Shown here: one piece after another, positions 62,910 through 64,000 of the stretch
Layout: every line of letters begins with the position of its first letter
How positions within the stretch are numbered: position 1 is the first letter of the stretch
Assembly: GCF_900111355.1 (NCBI RefSeq)
Contig: NZ_FOHA01000013.1
Coordinates: 1-64,000 of the forward strand
Reading direction: 5' to 3'
Length of the DNA stretch: 64,000 bases
DNA from: Isobaculum melis
GTDB taxonomy: Bacteria; Bacillota; Bacilli; Lactobacillales; Carnobacteriaceae
The notes under the pieces: model-generated
The model's database searches: none
Told to the model about the DNA's origin: nothing
Seen by the model: only the letters and a program-made list of their open reading frames with translations
Program-made: the position numbers and the translations under genes

Positions 62910-63449
62910 ATGGAGATAAATAATACTACACATCCAAGAAACACTGTTATCAATAATGTTGATGTCAAAAGTCATTCTAAAACAATTATTGACTTTTCCA
63001 AATACCCTAATTGGACACATTCAACAAGAATTGGGAATTTTACAAATCAATTAAAGAATGAAAAAGAATGTGCTAAAAATTATTATATTCTTGTTTCTAA
63101 ACTTTTTCCGTTCCTTCAAAATCAGGGTGGAGATTTGTTTACTGGTATTAACCATTGTCATTTATTAAACGACTCTGATGATAAAAAATACAGAACGCAA
63201 GCTATAAATATAATAGAAAACATTCATAATGTAAAATTTGATAAGTCGCTTGAGTTATGGCAGCTTTCTTATGGTCAAGGTATTCGGTTAGTTGGTGCTA
63301 TGGTTAAAGGTGGAGATAATAATAATCAAACTATTATATATCCACTTTTTATTGATCATCATCATTTAATATACCCTGATAAAAATCATAATCAAAAAGA
63401 TTTAAGTAAGAAAGCTTGTAAGTTTTGTCCACAAGATAAATATCACTAA
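62910..63449 (+). CDS. Unknown partner of the Panacea protein, candidate toxin
   Basis: The 179-residue product shows no family I recognise. It begins MEINNTTHPRNTVINNVDVKSH; a middle part reads ELWQLSYGQGIRLVGAMVKGG; the C-terminal half is rich in His (FIDHHHLIYPDKNHN) and ends with a C-x2-C pair, CKFCPQDKYH, reminiscent of a metal site. There is no signal peptide or membrane helix. It is three bases behind the Panacea gene, with little ribosome site of its own, so translation is coupled. Panacea antitoxins pair with very different toxins, which makes this a toxin candidate by position alone. Confidence 0.6.
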   Translation: MEINNTTHPRNTVINNVDVKSHSKTIIDFSKYPNWTHSTRIGNFTNQLKNEKECAKNYYILVSKLFPFLQNQGGDLFTGINHCHLLNDSDDKKYRTQAINIIENIHNVKFDKSLELWQLSYGQGIRLVGAMVKGGDNNNQTIIYPLFIDHHHLIYPDKNHNQKDLSKKACKFCPQDKYH

Positions 63450-63450
63450 A

Positions 63451-63484
63451 AGCCTTAAAAATCAATTTTCTAAGGTTTTTTTTC
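63451..63484. terminator. Bidirectional terminator
   Basis: CCTTAAAAAT pairs with TTTTCTAAGG, followed by a long T-run on + and a matching A/T-rich flank on -. It ends the Panacea module and the minus-strand gene to its right. Confidence 0.8.
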
Positions 63485-63662
63485 TTTGCTCAATAAGTTG
63501 TTCTAACTCTGCTAAATCGTCGGTTGTAGCATGAGTATTAATGAATAAGTGAGCGGTACGTTTGTAAGAACCTACCTTTAGTTTATCCTTGTTCTTTTGT
63601 CTGTAGCGTCTGTTTGCTTCTTTTTGCGCTTCACTGGTTTTAGATTCAGTCATTATGCTCAT
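63462..63662 (-). CDS. Small mobile-element protein
   Basis: The 66-residue protein starts MSIMTESKTSEAQKEANRRYRQKNKDKLK and has a strongly charged N-terminus and a helical, Glu/Leu-rich end (TTDDLAELEQLIEQRKKTL). Proteins of this make-up are frequent on plasmids, ICEs and phages of Lactobacillales; the role is unknown, and a small DNA-binding protein is likely. Its start overlaps the stop of an upstream short frame (ATGA). The end runs into the shared terminator. Confidence 0.7.
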   Translation of the reverse strand: MSIMTESKTSEAQKEANRRYRQKNKDKLKVGSYKRTAHLFINTHATTDDLAELEQLIEQRKKTLEN

Positions 63663-63745
63663 TCCTTTTTATTATGATTAGTGATGTTATAGAGAATACC
63701 CAAAGAAAGCAAGCTAACGAATAAAGTTACGATTTCGATATTAAC
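63659..63745 (-). CDS. Possible short membrane peptide with unusual start
   Basis: On the minus strand, a GGAGGG site is followed by an open frame of 26-28 codons encoding one hydrophobic helix (EIVTLFVSLLSLGILYN) and a basic end NHNKKE. It ends in TGA overlapping the ATG of the next gene. No ATG, GTG or TTG is at the right distance; an ATC at 63737-63739 is. Either the start is non-canonical or the gene is dead. Confidence 0.35.
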   Translation of the reverse strand, partial: VNIEIVTLFVSLLSLGILYNITNHNKKE

Positions 63746-63778
63746 CCTCCTTCTGTTATAATATGGATAGAGGTCATT

Positions 63779-64000
63779 ATGCCCCAACTATCAATTTTTG
63801 CGTTTATGGCGCTTTTTCTAAGCTTGTTTTCTTTAATAATTTCGAGGTTACTGCAAGATTCAAGCTATCGGTTGCTAACGTCACTATTGATGTTAGCAAT
63901 TTTATTTTTTCTTCCAATTTACCACCTCCCCTGTCTTACATATATAATTATGTTGTATGGGATATATAAAGTCGACACTTTTATTAGAATAGATGTAAAA
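63779..64000 (+). CDS. Partial hydrophobic reading frame at the window end
   Basis: From ATG 63779, after AGAGG, at least 74 codons are open to the last base. The first 50 residues are very hydrophobic (LSIFAFMALFLSLFSLIIS, then LLMLAILFFLPIYHL), suggesting two or three membrane helices. TATAAT lies at 63757-63762. A second frame from ATG 63763 overlaps it and looks less likely. A hairpin with a T-rich tail sits inside the frame (63870-63910), which argues against, or for a short RNA instead. Confidence 0.35.
   Translation, partial: MPQLSIFAFMALFLSLFSLIISRLLQDSSYRLLTSLLMLAILFFLPIYHLPCLTYIIMLYGIYKVDTFIRIDVK
63870..63910 (+). terminator. Hairpin with T-rich tail near the right end
   Basis: GTTGCTAACGTC pairs with GATGTTAGCAAT around ACTATT, followed by TTTATTTTTT. 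With the TATAAT at 63757 it would bound an RNA of about 140 bases. Confidence 0.6.

Overview
The window looks like a chromosomal segment of a low-GC Gram-positive coccus of the order Lactobacillales, most likely Enterococcaceae (Enterococcus, Vagococcus or Melissococcus type). The basis is AT-rich DNA with strong GGAGG ribosome sites, a glmS ribozyme, CIRCE-controlled groESL, Rex, LPxTG anchoring, LacC/LacD, and partial gene order shared with Bacillus (cdaA-cdaR-glmM-glmS; tsaE, tsaB-rimI-tsaD-ydiF-rex-ydiK-groESL). No species call is possible by eye.

Layout. 1-5.3 kb: the end of an rRNA operon (5S, tRNA-Asn, tRNA-Thr), a hydrolase, an NTF2-like protein, a PTS EIIBC under cre and RAT antiterminator control, a histidine phosphatase, then tRNA-Glu/Tyr/Gln, a 90-bp tandem repeat, and a diverged orphan 5S with a damaged tRNA-Lys. 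5.4-13.4 kb: c-di-AMP and amino-sugar synthesis (cdaA, cdaR, glmM; then ribozyme-glmS) and ridA. 13.6-21.5 kb: a full kdpFABCDE potassium system, including a 29-codon kdpF. 21.5-30.9 kb: DNA repair pair mpg/exoA, an oxidoreductase, a GntR regulator, murB, a lipoprotein, a Mn-riboswitch-controlled P-type ATPase, and an ASCH/Imm26 pair. 31-47 kb: a degenerate J-domain-like protein, an internalin-like LPxTG protein, tsaE, a LexA-controlled small membrane protein, an exonuclease, a phosphodiesterase, lacCD, tsaB-rimI-tsaD and an ABC-F protein. 47.7-48.7 kb: rex and ydiK.

48.8-58.1 kb holds the most interesting system: a compact siphophage tail and lysis cassette with no head, terminase, portal, replication or integrase genes. 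It contains an ArpU-like activator, major tail protein, tail assembly chaperones with a canonical T TTT TTC -1 frameshift site, a short tape measure with twelve 22-residue repeats, Dit, Tal-like protein, upper baseplate/fibre, a receptor-binding-like tip, holin and a GH73 endolysin truncated by a nonsense codon. It sits between ydiK and groESL, has LexA-type operators at both the activator and structural promoters, and is followed by a membrane acyltransferase. The best reading is an F-type tailocin (monocin-like phage-tail bacteriocin).

59.5-64 kb: groES-groEL under CIRCE, then the edge of a decayed mobile element: a dead tyrosine integrase whose catalytic Tyr codon is now TAG, a LexA-controlled Panacea-domain gene with a possible partner toxin, and a small mobile-element protein. 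LexA-type boxes at four loci (36.1, 48.8, 49.4 and 62.4 kb) suggest one SOS response controls a small membrane protein, the tailocin and the Panacea module.
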